Assembly (NCBI GenBank): GCA_009760855.2
Contig: WPIO01000029.1
Coordinates: 843,501 to 907,500 of the forward strand
Source of the DNA: Cristatella mucedo
Lineage: Eukaryota; Bryozoa; Phylactolaemata; Cristatellidae
DNA length: 64,000 nt
Reading direction: 5' to 3'
In this document: positions 45,800 through 57,808 of the stretch, piece after piece
Layout: every line of letters starts with the position of its first letter
Numbering within the stretch: position 1 is the stretch's first letter
Made by a program: the position numbers and the translations under genes
Notes under the pieces: generated by a model
What the model saw: the letters and a program-made list of their open reading frames with translations, nothing else
Told to the model about the DNA's origin: nothing
The model's database searches: none

Positions 45800-47290
45800 T
45801 AAACTCAGCTTAACCGAGATTCGCTAGCTGGGATCATCTCTGCTCGCTAATTGCCCGGCTCCTGGGGGGGGGGGGCCTACTAACAGCATACTACGCGGAC
45901 ATGCGAAATAACAATGCCTTGCTAAAGTGGGAGGGAGGCTATCAAACCGTAGCAATCTTGAGGCTGCTATCGGAATGCTACTAAGCACAAGCGATCGAGT
46001 AACGGAAACTCATAAGTCAGCGAAATTCAGCTAGTTGAGGGCCCCAGGCCAGGGGAGGCTTGGAACGGCATGGGAAACGGCCAGTGTGCCAGCCATAAGA
46101 TCGATCGTGCTTAACTTACGCGACGCTCGAGCGGCGGAATATCGTTGCCTTCTGTGGTTGGCTGCATTTTCGGCCAGCGCCGTTCGTCCATCCTTCGGGA
46201 TGTGGATACTGAGGCCGCTTAGTGCCGCGGGACACAATGTGTGGGTCTACGAGTGCTCAAAGCTGTAGGTAAACTTGACATTGCAAAAATACACCTCTGG
46301 CGATCGATTTCCTCTTTGCACTTTTATGTCAATTTGACCTGCCAAGTTGCTTCATGTAATTGGCGTTACACTCTTGATACGGTTCAGCTGATTGTCACTG
46401 TGGTTTATTCCTGTTGTCATTTTAATCTGCATGTTTAGTCAAATGTGATCAGGTGTAAAAGAGGCTAAATCAGCGTGCTGCGTAGTTGCCTTAAAAGTTG
46501 GTGCTTCTCTTTGTTTTCATTGTTCAATTCAACCTTCCGAGTACAAGACGCCGCATAAGTAGTCGAATTTTGTTACCTAAAAGCTACCAGGATTTTAAGC
46601 GATCCACACGAATATCCTCACTTTTGCTAGCAAACAGGGGGGCTGCAATAAACCGGTCGTACGCTGACGGTGCTCTTGAGCCTCTTAGAGAGCTGCACAC
46701 TCAGTAATACTGAGACAGCCGGTCTTATATTGTAGCCATGGCATATTGTAGCGAAGGTTGCGTCAACGTGTTCATTCAATTCTGAGCCTCCGGCTGTCTG
46801 CATAGATGTGCAGTTAATTTTCTTTGCCGGGCCTTTAAATTTGGTTTTCACATCGTTACGATTTCCCAGTCATCGATACAGGTGGCTCATGATTGAGTCT
46901 ATATCTCATTATTACATCAGCTAAATAGGATTCAGGCGCACACAACAGCAGTAACGCACTACGAGCATAATTTCTGTTAGCTGTTGTCTAGGGATTTAAC
47001 AGACATTATCCTCCCGTCGACTGCTTTATTCTGCACTGAGGAACGAGGAGAACTCTTTGGGATCTCAGGTCGCTACAGTGAAGCATCCAAAAATACACGT
47101 TAACGTTTTCTTTTAACACTCGTCGTTTGAGGTTGCACTAGTGTTATTTTCTGCTGTCAAATTAATATGCGTTTTGTTAACTTTTGAAGCCTTTAGGTCA
47201 GAGTCATGAGAATATCGCAAGTAAATACCTTATTTTAACTTGTATAGCCCCCTTTTTTCTAAATATTTGGGGTCAGATGCTTGTCAGTAA
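45800..47290. other. Intergenic, nothing recognised
   Basis: No coding pattern or repeat family member was found apart from a 10-base poly-G run at 45866. Confidence 0.45.
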
Positions 47291-47299
47291 CCTCCCATG

Positions 47300-47595
47300 G
47301 TGAGCCGTGATGGAACACTGGGTAAGGCGGTTGATTTTCACGATCTAGGTCCACAGGTTGTGGTTTCGAATCCTGAGGCGGGATAATAATAATAATAATT
47401 CACTTGATAAAGCGCCCCCTGAGAACTTAATCTCTCTCTAGGCGCTTTAAATTTGCTGCAAAGTGAAATGCAATTGAACGGTGAGTAAAATCATGCTTGA
47501 AAAACAGGGATCCTTTATTGCCGCTGCAAGTGGTGGTGATAGCCATCACGGCTTTTCTGTCGTTGTACATAAGAGGCCACTGAACCAACACGCAC
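47300..47595 (+). mobile_element. SINE family B split by a nested insertion
   Basis: Left part 47300-47382 (tgagccgtgatggaacactg to gtttcgaatcctgaggcggg) and right part 47508-47595 (ggatcctttattgccgctgc to taagaggccactgaacc) are continuous in other copies. The block 47383-47507 sits between them. Confidence 0.72.
47383..47507 (-). mobile_element. LINE 3'-end fragment nested in the SINE
   Basis: It begins ataataataataataattca, continues with gcgccccctgagaacttaat and gaaatgcaattgaacggtga, and ends gcttgaaaaacag. This equals the minus-oriented LINE 3' end at 23240 base for base over long runs, so the two derive from a recent source. Confidence 0.7.
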
Positions 47596-48052
47596 TTTTC
47601 TATATATGAGTCCCCCCCCTCTCGAGAGGGGGCTCATACATGGGAGGTTACTTTTTTGCTTTAATATTTTGCTGAACAACATATCTGCTTTGCATGCCGT
47701 CCAAAAAAGATTAACTGGTAACCAAAATGTGTGCGGTAGGCTTGTTAGGTCAAATGCAATGGACGGAACGGAAGATGACACAGTCTATGAAAGAGTGACG
47801 GCGACAGTGATGATAATGGTGTTTCCACCAAATTTCAAGCCTGTGATATGAACGAGGAAGATAGAGAGTGTTTAATCATCATTCCTGATGCAGAGGATAT
47901 AGTAATAGTGACACGAGTAAGTGTTAAGAGTATCGATTTTGTTCAATTCATTGAGTTATTGAAGGAAAATGTTTTTTCCAAAAAATTGGTTCAACAGTAT
48001 GGTGACTAATACATCGGGGGGGGGGCTCATGCACGACAAAATACAGTATATC
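47596..48052 (+). mobile_element. Possible pogo/Tigger-like transposon fragment
   Basis: The frame 47606-47851 contains SNAMDGTEDDTVYE, recalling the NALDGTEDD motif near the end of pogo-family transposases. The flanks share a c-run end: tatgagtcccccccc at 47606 and, inverted, ggggggggggctcatgcac near 48018. Short and uncertain. Confidence 0.4.
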
Positions 48053-48399
48053 TCGGGCTGAGCCCACCACGGAAAGTTTCGCAGTAATTATTTTCTTATT
48101 ATTTATTTATTTTATTTATTATTTTCATAGTTGTATTGCTTCTAGCTTGCCATAATGAGTGATTTCTGGCTGTCATCATGCTGGCACTGTCCCTTCACAA
48201 ATAGGCATGCTTCTTTTCCAGCGTATGCAATGCACATAGGAAAATGCTCAGTTCTCACAGGATGCAAATACATGCATATTATCCTTTTGTCTTTATCGGT
48301 CATTCGCGAAGCAGCTGGTAACAGTGCCGCTCGAGGCTAAAACGGAAATAGGTACAATGCTTTCAGGCGAGATGAAGGGGTCATATCACGGGCATCCGG

Positions 48400-49800
48400 G
48401 GCAACGTGCAGCTGAGTGCGGACCAAGGAGGCGCCATGGCCCGACCTATTGCTGGCGGTCACCAAATCCTACTTGACCAAAGCCTGTCATCTCTCATATG
48501 CATCGACGCATCAGAGGCACTTCGTTGCAATGGCTAAACTCCTATCTCGGTGAGAGAATTTAAAGAGTTGATGTCAATAGAAAACGCCATCCCAATAAGC
48601 CTGTGTAAGCATCGGGTGCACCGGATGTATCGGCTTTAGCGCCTCTATTTTTACAATTTATACTCTCCCTCTTGCCAAATAATCGCTAAGCATAATCGCG
48701 GCCTTAATTTGTATGCAGATTACTCGCAGCTATAATTGTGCTTCGATCCCTTCCTGCTTTTCGGGATTACAAACTCTCACCCAGTTCCATGTTTTGCTGA
48801 CCTTCGTTCTGGTATGGCTGCAAACTTACTCAATTTGAATGACGATATAACCAACTTGGATAAAACCATGGAAAACTGAGTGTTACTCGGAAACGGATAA
48901 GCCCGGCAGTCCGAATCAATTAGACCATTACATATCCTGTAGCCTTTGCACGGAATTTAGGTGTTCCTTCCAAAACAATGGATACTAGATGCATTTTTCG
49001 GCTTTGTAGTCGAGTTTGCCTACTTTCAGCTACGTAACCTTGCACAATTTTGGATCTGCTTAGATAAACAAGGTTGCCGCAGCCAAGCTGGTCTATGCAT
49101 ATGTGACATGCCGGCCAGACTCGTGTGACTCACTGCGTGCAGGTCTTCCTGCCTGGGCAATACGACCCTTAACCGTAGGTGCAAAAATCAAATAAGCAAG
49201 GCTTATTCGTTGTAAGCGCCGAAACTACCACAGTACACTACTGTTCGCCAATCTGCACTGGCTGCCTATTAAGCAAGCCATCGACATTTAGGTCGCTCCA
49301 TTCTCCTGCTCCATCTTACCTGTCGGAATTAGTGTCACGTCTGTCCTCCTGTGGCCTACCAGCTCTTCTGACACTCGTCAATTTTACTGTACTTCAAAAT
49401 CAACTTCAAATCTCTCGAAGACCGTGCCTACATCTACTATGCTCCCAAAGCTTACAGCTCGCTACCAACTAGTAATATCATGCCGTATCCTGTTTTGACG
49501 ACGTTCAAACAAAAGCTGAGAACTTACCTGTTCCTCACAGACTTTGCCCTATCCGGGTGAATTTACTCTCATGTGCTTGTGGTGGATTACTAAACTTTTC
49601 ACGTCGTCATAAAGGGCAGATGATTTTCTTTGTTTATAGAGAATTGTGTATAGCAAACTTATTTTTTCCGTGCGAATCGAGTACTTGCTTGTCATTAACT
49701 CCTGGTAATTGCTACCTTTACAGCGGGATGTAAAGCACCGGAATAGAGATTCAGTTTTCTTTAGCGTTAAGCAAACAAACTTTATATTATTGCTATCATT
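48400..49800 (+). mobile_element. LINE reverse-transcriptase remnant
   Basis: Degraded frames follow the CR1/L2 order: WLNSYL-like piece near 48535, an ALAPLF..LQF piece near 48640, a decayed ADYSQL region near 48715, HWLP region near 49260, LRTYLFLT near 49520, then the tail block at 49733. Stops are frequent. Confidence 0.65.
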
Positions 49801-50617
49801 GGCTGCATACGGCGATGCCAACAGAGTCGTACAAGTTACGAGTAGCCATTAGTTAAGATTAATTAAGGCAGCGCGCAGCATACAAGCCGTGATGATTAAC
49901 GGCTTATTTACTACGAATCCGCTCAAAGCAAGCCGCGCCAGCTACTGCATGAAATGACTTTACTGCAGTTACGAGTCGCCCATTGTTGCGTGCGCCTGCA
50001 GCTTCTGCTGCTGTAATTGGCGAAGCGCCTTGACTCTAATGCGCCTCAGCTGCGGCAGTGAAGAAGAATGTCCCGCCGCCCCGGGAGAGCGCTGCCGGCG
50101 CTTGCCATTGCCCAGCGTTGCCGGCGCTTCGCTCTAGTGCTCTAACGGACGGAGCTATCGGGACCTAATCTTTCCCACGGCGTTCAGCGTCGGGCTATAA
50201 AGCTGCGGCTTATGATAGCCACGCGTGTCCTTGGATCGAATCCCGCGGCGGGCTTCTGAAATGAGTGTGCATGTCTACAATTGTAAATATTGACACCGAC
50301 CACGACGCCGGCTGTGGTCGGCGACCGGAGTGCGAACGAATAGCAGACTGTGCAGATAAGCAGGGGTTAATCGACGAGCGGTCCGCAGCGGCGTCCTTGG
50401 CAAACTGTGACTGGCTGAATACGTAGTCGTGGCCTGAAGCAGAGGAGCGGCCTAGTGGCCCAGAAAATGAGCGCATTGCAACGGAGCTTATCTACACGTC
50501 GTCCGGTTACCGACGAGCAGAGCTTAGAAAACCGCCATTTTATTAAATCTACGCAAGTCAAGAATAAAAACGATATTAGCAGAATTGACTGCCTCATTTG
50601 CAGTTGCGGCAGAAGAA

Positions 50618-50745
50618 CCTTAACGGCTATCAGCACCGCTTTCAGTCGGCAATAAGGGATCGCCGTTGCAGGATTGGAACCTACGACCTCGGTCGTTAAA
50701 GGCGAGCGCCTTACCTCTTGGTCTATCGCAGCTCAGTGACTGAGC
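50618..50745 (-). mobile_element. SINE family B
   Basis: Reverse match: aaccttaacggctatcagca, gtcggcaataagggatcgcc, aacctacgacctcggtcgtt and a ttacctcttggtctatcgca head. Confidence 0.62.
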
Positions 50746-50969
50746 TGCATAAAACATATTCGTGAATACTGTTAAGCCCATGAGGCTGTGAGAAATGCAC
50801 ACTATGTGCCAGCCCGTCATCAATTTCTCACAGGGCCGGCTCGATGGTAGTTAGCTTTCCTTTACAATTCCGTAGACGAGGGAGTGCGATGTGCTCCACA
50901 AGTGCGTATTGATAGTGCTGCAAAAACAAGAAATTAGCAGCGGACATATCGCGCTCTTCTTGGCACGAG

Positions 50970-52110
50970 TGACGGCTAGGTGCGATTCAAACTGGCTGAG
51001 TGCGCTAGCGCCAGAAGGGATTCAAGTCTAAAACTGCAGTTGTCAACTGCAACTGCGAGTCGTCGACTTGCCTGTGTGTGGGTGTATCCATCTTTCCAGG
51101 CTGGAGCCAAATGATGAGGCCTATAAGTGAGTGACAAAACATTGAAGTCGATGCGCTGCTTGACTGGGAGCCAGTGCAGGTCGGCGAGAAGTGGTGTGAT
51201 GTGGCAACTGCGAGGCCCACGACAGACTAGCCTCGCTGCCAAGATTTGCACCAGCTGTAAACACCTGATTTCGCAAGCCGGTAGACCAGCAAGCAGTGAG
51301 TTACAGAAGTCCAGACGGGATGTCACAAATGCATGGACCAATTTAGATGTGATATCCCTGTCTAATCAAATCCGGATTTTAGTAATGTTATGTAGCTGAA
51401 AGTAGACAGACTTAACTTCGGAGATGACGCGGTCGTCTAATGAAAGGGCACTTTGAAACAGGACGTCTAGATTTTGTGCAGATTTAACAGGAAATATGCT
51501 GGCAGAGCCGATTGTTAGCGTTTGCCCTTTTAATTTCCAAATCCCACTTGGTTTTCTCAAACTAGTAAGTTGGTTTTATCATCACTCAATCTTAAAGAAA
51601 GTTTGCTGCCATCAATGTGCGAATGTCATAAATACAGGCAGTAGGGGAGTTGTGAGAATTCAACGAGCTCGAGGGCTGGGAGGGATCAAAGCAAAATTCT
51701 AACTGAGTGTCATCTGCATAGAAGTGAAAGCCTGGATTGTGTCTGGCAATCACATCGGCAAGAGGAAGAGTATACACGGTGAAAAGAACTAGACCAAGCA
51801 CAGAACCCTGATGTACCCCATACTTTAGAGGTTCCTCGGATGATCTTGTTCTTTCACATCGACACTCTGGAGTCTACCACTGAGATAGGCCCTGAAACAT
51901 TGCAGTGCAGTGCCCGTGATGCCCAGGCGAGATGAGAGGCGCACAGGAAAGACTTGGCGATCGATAGTATCAAAAGCTGCCGAAAGATCGAGCAAAACAA
52001 GCAGAGAGGCTCTACCTAAGTCTGCATTCCTAAGTAGGTCGCTATATACCTCAAGCAATGCCGACTCTGTGGAGTGATTAGCTCTAAAATCAGACTAGAA
52101 CTTACAAGCA
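50970..52110 (-). mobile_element. LINE reverse-transcriptase fragment (CR1/L2 type)
   Basis: Minus-strand blocks in order: LLVLLDLSAAFDTIDRQV (motif A), [33 protein letters not shown] (catalytic YADD), VHAFVTSRLDFCNSLLAGLP and LADLHWLPVKQRIDF. Several frame breaks; 5' part absent. Confidence 0.88.
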
Positions 52111-53240
52111 AAGATAAATCAATGTTTTATCGGTAAGCATCGATGGGTGGTGAGGGTGCCTGCCTGCGCTCTCCACAATGAAGGCAAAAAACGGCAGGTC
52201 GCACGCAGGCCGGCCAACTCGCTGCGTCTGGCTCCTCCACTGACGCTCCAGCGAATTCTTCTGCCTCGTCCTCGGCTGCTTGGACGCTTCGGCGCTGAGA
52301 ATGCTCGCCTGCCGTTGACGCCGGTCCTCCTGATTTTTGACACTCTCGTCTTACTCACTGCTGAAGCGTGGGCACCTTAAATGGTTTGGCCCTACCAACC
52401 CCTCCCCTAGCCAACGTGAAACCACTCTCCACATACAAGGCATCGTCCCATAACTGTAAACCAACAAATCTCCCTACCATAACCCTAAACCTGCGTTTTC
52501 AACTTATCGACGAAGCCATACCTATTAAACTATAAACCTGAATCTAAATCGTATAAATATAAATCTGCCAAACCATTAATTTGCCATAAACTGCCCCAAA
52601 TCTGCTGAACCAAGCTTGCCTGCCAAGCCGTAAATCGAAGCCATAAACTATTAACCTAAACCTTAAGCATAAGCATGCCTAACCACTTAACTTTGACAAA
52701 ACCTAAGCGCTAAATCACCCTGCTGTTATTCATCTCCGAAATATCTCGCCGCACCTGATTAGCTTAGCACTCATTATGTACAGGTCTGTGATACCTTGGA
52801 GGTTCGAGAGACCGGGAGCTAATTAGAGCCTCGACTTTATAGCTTCAAGAATCATTCACACCAGCAATAAGTAATTAGCTAGAAGTACCAAGCATATCTT
52901 TCGTTAGTGAAAGGGGCTGAACATGTTGTAGGAAAAATATCTAACCCGAAGAGATGCCTCAATCCATAATCACCTTTTTTGTCAGAGCTTGTTATTATTT
53001 ATTGTGATATATATATATATATATATATATTAAATATTTTATTTTTATAATTATTTATTCGTTTATGTTATTTATTATTTTATTTATTGTCAGAGTTTTA
53101 TTGTCAGACTTGACATCCGAAGCATCGTAGCTTGAGTAGGAAACACGTTAGTGCCTGAATACACTTAGACTCGCACTAACATATATTATAGTTGAGCGTC
53201 GAAGCAAGTATTTTTTCGCGTTTCTTCCTCGGCTTCAGGA
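52110..53240. other. Intergenic, AT-rich right half
   Basis: 52440-52700 has many loosely repeated ctaaacc/ccataaac words; 53000-53095 is nearly pure AT. No gene. Confidence 0.45.
53009..53030. repeat. AT microsatellite
   Basis: Eleven units in an AT-rich zone between two LINE copies. Confidence 0.95.
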
Positions 53241-53243
53241 AGA

Positions 53244-55700
53244 ATGTAATGCAATGTATCTCCGTCTGGAACTCCAAAAAGCCATAAAGATTATGTGGGT
53301 GTTACCCAGGAGCTGTGTATAGCGCACTCACAGCCTAAGCGGCTGTCGGTACGCATTCGGTAGTCAACAGCCTTCATCTCTTGCAACTAAGAGAAAGTGG
53401 AAAGCATAGCAGAGTCAGGATAGCAGTTGAGATAGTGAGTAGCATAGAAGTAGCAGCTCAGGACTGCTGAAAAAGATGTGCCATAGTCGGCAGTAGGAGA
53501 GTAGTTGTCGTTGCGCAAGAATTGTGGAAGCGAGTTCCACAGTCTAGGACCTGCAGAGCTAAAGCTTATGTCACCAATGGTCTTCAAGCGGAGGAATAGA
53601 ACAGCTAATTTATTGTCCATACAGGGCCTGAGGGCACGAGGAGGCCGACACTGGTGCAGCAGTCCAGCTAGGTATGGAGGAGCCATTCTGTGGTATGCCT
53701 TCTGAGTCAGCCTAAGAACATTTCTCTGTATCCGTTGATCAAACGGCAGCCATCCTAGCTCTTTTAGCAAAGAAGTCACGTGGTCAAACCTCTAGGACTT
53801 GAAGACTAGCCTTGAAGCCATATTCACGGTCAGCTGCAGTGGCGTAGCTGCTTTTTTCGGTATTCCAGCCAAAAGTGAATTACAATAATCAAGCCAAGAC
53901 AGAACTAAGGAGCTAGTTAAATTTTTTGCAGGCCACCGTGGAAGACAGCTCCTAATCTTTGATAGGAATTGGACGTGATGGCTAGCTATAGAAGCAGTTT
54001 TCTGAATGAAGCTTTTAAAATTTATGCAGCTGTTAAAAACGACACATAAATTTCTAGCACGTGGTGATGATCGCACAACAGCATCACCTATTAGAAGAGC
54101 GACGCCTTTTAATCCAGCCACACGCTTAGGGTGTCCTATGAGCAGTAGTTTAGTCTTATCGTAATTTAGTTTCAAGAAAAAATTTTCGACATGCAAGATC
54201 GAATGTCGGCAAGGCAAGCATTCAATTTATCAGTTGCTGCAGCAGATTTCGACGGTTTGAATGACAAATACAGCTGAGTATCGTCAGCATAGAGGTGATA
54301 TCCTATTCCATGAGCCTTAATTACTTTTCCCAGAGTTTGAGTATAAATGAAGAACAGCAAGGGATCGAGGACGGACCCTTGAGGTGACGCAGGTGACCGG
54401 TCTCGTGGGTGGGACCTGACCCCAACACGACACGGATTAAACACGATCAGACAAGTACGATTTAAACCATGCCAGTGCCTCGTCTGCCAAACCGATCGTT
54501 CTCAATCGTTCAAGTAGGATATCGTGATCAACGTATCGAAGGCAGTTGATAGATCTAGCAGAGCTAGGGTGGTGACACTCCCGTCATCTTTGCCGCATAG
54601 AATGTCATTGTTAACACGGAGGAGAGCAGTTTCAGTGGAGTGCAGTCTCATGATTCCCGAATGAAATGTATCTGATATTTTATTATTTTCGATATGTGCT
54701 ACCAGCTGCTTAGCTGCAATTTTTCAAGAATCTATGATAAGAAAAGAAGAAGGTAAACTGGGAGATAGTTTGCAAGGACCTCTGTATCTAATCTAGGGTT
54801 TTTAAGTATCGGTCAAACGATTGCCGATTTGAAGGACTTAGGTACGACCACGTTTTCCAAAGAAGAGTTAAAAATCCCGGTTATGGCAGGGCTAAGCTGG
54901 TCTGCCAGTGAAGACCACAGAGATGATGGCATAGGGTCTTCAGGAGACGAGCTCTTTTTACTAGACCTTATCAGGGTAGCCACATCGCTTGCAGAAAACT
55001 CGGAAAATCTTTCAAGAAGTGTCACAGGTTGCGATTTCGCAATTGCTTTACTCGGGTGGCTTTGTGGAAGCACGAATGTGCACAATAAGAGGGCTGAAAA
55101 CGTTTAAGCTGAGCCGTTAATATCTGGGGAGTCAGACATCTCAACATTGGCCAGTAAATTGTTTACCATCTTGTAAATTTTTTCAAGCTTCCGGGTGTAA
55201 ACTCGAAGGAAGTCTTTGAAATTGACTAGATCTGCATCAGACCCCGATTTCTTAAAAATACGTTCAAGCATCCGCTTAACAGGGCGCATCTTTTGAAGTT
55301 TTTCATAATTTGAAAGGAAAATCCACGACTCGGTACAAGTATAGAATGAACGGGAGCATGCTTGTCAAGAGCACTCCTAAGCGTCATGTTCACTGCATCA
55401 GTGAGGGTATCGAGGCTGTCGGTAGAGTCTGGGTGCAGATCAAGAAGCCCTGCATCACAAACAGATTTAAGGAATTTGTTCCTGTCAATGCTTTTTAAGT
55501 TACGCCGCTGGCCCATGCGAAAAGCTGCACATCTTATAGCCAAGCGATTCACAAACAACACTTGTAACCCTGCCACCAACCTTGTCAGAGCGCATGGGCT
55601 GAAATGATGAGAACCCGGGTGTGACGGTCTCAGATATACAGTTTCCGGAACAAGGCGCCATCCAAGTTTCGGTAAGCAGAAATGCATTTAGCTCCTCTTA
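53244..55700 (-). mobile_element. Longest LINE copy (linker, reverse transcriptase, C terminus)
   Basis: From right: NLKSIDRNKFLKSV linker after the endonuclease, SSPEDPMPSSLWSSLADQL, GSVLDPLLFFIYTQTLG, YHLYADDTQLYLSFKPSK (YADD), LNYDKTKLLLIGHPKR, VLSWLDYCNSLLAGIPK and RLWNSLPQFLR. At least four frame breaks. The endonuclease itself is not clear. A 5' extension to about 56100 is possible. Confidence 0.88.
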
Positions 55701-55709
55701 GACAGCCTG

Positions 55710-56700
55710 AATGCTGTGTTAGCTTGCCTTAATTGTGTCTTCCAGGTTTAACTAGGGAACTGTGGTGAACTTTAACCTCATTTGAAGTAATATTACTATA
55801 AGGCTGCGAGGAGCTTGACAGCAAGAAGCTCACAGGCTTCTCCAGTCTCTTCCAGTTCGAGAGTTGTACGTGTGCAAACGTTTCCGTTGAATTTTGGCAG
55901 TATTTTTCGCTTGCTTTTCTCGTGTTTTTCTGGTATTTCGGTCCGCTCTTGTACTCTCCTCGCTTTTTTCTCCTATGTGTTCCCAATTCATTGCCGTGAA
56001 AACTCACCGGTCCACAGTGGCAGGCGGACATCCGAGCCCGACCGGAAGAAGATTAGGCACGTTTGTAGCTTACCTAACGCAGGAGAAGCACGACTATCTG
56101 TCGCTCGTGTAAGTCTGATAGCTCTGCCCACTCTGGGTAACCTTCCAATACGTCAGCTCCAGTGCACCGGCTCGTCCAAGTGGGAGCTGGGAAGCCACAA
56201 GCTCCACAAGCGCCAGTTCGGGAGTTTCAGCAAAATGAGTCGTTGTGAAGAAACCACAAGCTGCTGGAATGCCCTTGGAACAACTCTTTTTTTAAAAGTT
56301 CATACTCCTGTGGAGTTCTTTCATTTCAATGTACATTTTCAATAATGAGAGCATATGTACAAATTAGACGATCTCTCTCTCTCTTCCCCCTTTTTGTGGC
56401 ACTCGCCATTGCTACACAGCGATTTACTTCCTATGCTCTATGAAGGACTCGATGCAAAAGTGACGTCAGGGACATACAAATCAACTACCCAATGAACTAA
56501 CAAAACCTAGATTATAAAACTGGTAGATACCATGCTCAGACAGTGAAACCAATAGCTATTCATGCTCAGGCTATTTCAAGCAAGTGGGCCTTATTTTTGC
56601 AAGCCAAGTTTACAGTAACAGTACTTCACACTTGAGCCTGTGCACTAGAGCACTAAAAATGCTGCGATGATCACTCCAGTACACTGCCCAACTCTTGAGA
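55710..56700. other. Possible 5' part of the minus-strand LINE
   Basis: Long frames exist on both strands (55815-56345 plus), but none has a recognisable domain. Confidence 0.35.
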
Positions 56701-56727
56701 TTTGCACTGCAACAGATGGAGAGTCAG

Positions 56728-57122
56728 GGTAGGGGGGGTTGGGGTGGGGGTGGTGGTGGGGTGGTGGTGGGGTGGGGGTGGGGTGGGGGTGAGGGTGGGG
56801 TGAGGGTGGGAGTGAGGGGGGGGTGAGGGTGGGAGAGAGGGGGGGGTGAGGGTGGGGTGGGGGTGGGGTGAGGGTGGGGTGAGGGTGGGGTGAGGGTGGG
56901 GTGAGGGTGGGGTGAGGGTGGGGTGAGGGTGGGGTGAGGGTGGGGTGAGGGGGGGGGGGGGGGGGGGGTGAGGGTGAGGGTGGGGTGAGGGTGAGGGTGG
57001 GGTGAGGGTGGGGTGAGGGTGGGGTGGGGGGGGGGGGGGGTGGGGTGAGGGGGTGAGGGTGGGGTGAGGGTGGGGTGAGGGTGGGGTGAGGGTGGGGTGA
57101 GGGGTGAGGGTGGTGGGTGGGT
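56728..57122. repeat. G-rich minisatellite
   Basis: About 400 bases, built mostly of gggtgagggtgg units with poly-G interruptions. The G-rich strand is the plus strand, and the runs allow many G-quadruplexes. It gives meaningless Pro/His frames on the minus strand. Confidence 0.95.
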
Positions 57123-57124
57123 GG

Positions 57125-57760
57125 GGAGCTCAAATTGCTTACTGTGAGCACAGCAGATCTTTCGGCCATTACCTCACGATGTTTCTCAACTCGAAGGTGC
57201 GATCCTAGGAGTGCTCATATTTCATATTCGGCTGCCCTCATTTATAGCAGCCTGCCTCTGGGAAACACAGCATCCCTGGCCCGACAAGTTCTCAGCTTGG
57301 CAGTTGGATTGAAAAAGGCCTCTGTCATGCTTCTCCTGATGAATAAGGCGTGCGACGGCTTATGGTGCCATCAAAAACCTCCTCGTCTCAGCTGCTGCCG
57401 TGGCGCTGCTGCCGCCAAACCGCAATTTGCGTACGATGCACGGGTCACTGTAACTGCAAATCACTGGTAAACAAGAGCACATCGGGTTGGCTTTGGACCG
57501 GTGCCTTCGCCTGCAATAGTTAGGTGGACTCTTTGTGCAGGCCAGTAAGCTTCACCGGAGCTGCGAACAATGGGACTCTATTTTGGGCTGGCGTCTCTGC
57601 GGTGACACCGCAAGCCTCTGCGGTGACATCGCTTTGCGCAAGATCACAGCGCCTCCAGCGCAGCCCCGTTGAACATTCGGCTTCATAGAGAGCATGATAA
57701 TGGTTTTATGACCTTTTATTTATGCTGGAGCTGTTAATCTGCACAAGTCAAACTGAACCC
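57125..57760. other. Upstream of the mini-gene, nothing recognised
   Basis: It includes a small duplication (cctctgcggtgaca) at 57595-57630. Regulatory sites for the mini-gene could lie here. Confidence 0.4.
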
Positions 57761-57765
57761 GGGTC

Positions 57766-57805
57766 TATAAAAGCAGGTCAGGGACGGCCCCAGCGTCGGT
57801 CAGTG
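57766..57805 (+). promoter_or_regulatory. TATA box and initiator-like site before the mini-gene
   Basis: TATAAAAG at 57766-57773 is followed by TCAGTG at 57800, an initiator-like hexamer, and an ATG at 57809. The spacing of about 36 bases is a little long and the leader would be very short, so the start site is approximate. Confidence 0.45.
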
Positions 57806-57808
57806 TCG

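Noticed and set aside
1830-50745. tRNA genes at the A-box/B-box matches
   Set aside because: The matches are followed by SINE bodies, the cloverleaf arms do not pair, and copies recur in both orientations. They are SINE heads.
55815-56345. 176-residue plus frame as a gene
   Set aside because: It lies antisense to the probable 5' part of the LINE, has no domain and no splice or promoter support.
56645-57169. Pro/His-rich 174-residue minus frame
   Set aside because: It is a translation of the G-rich minisatellite.
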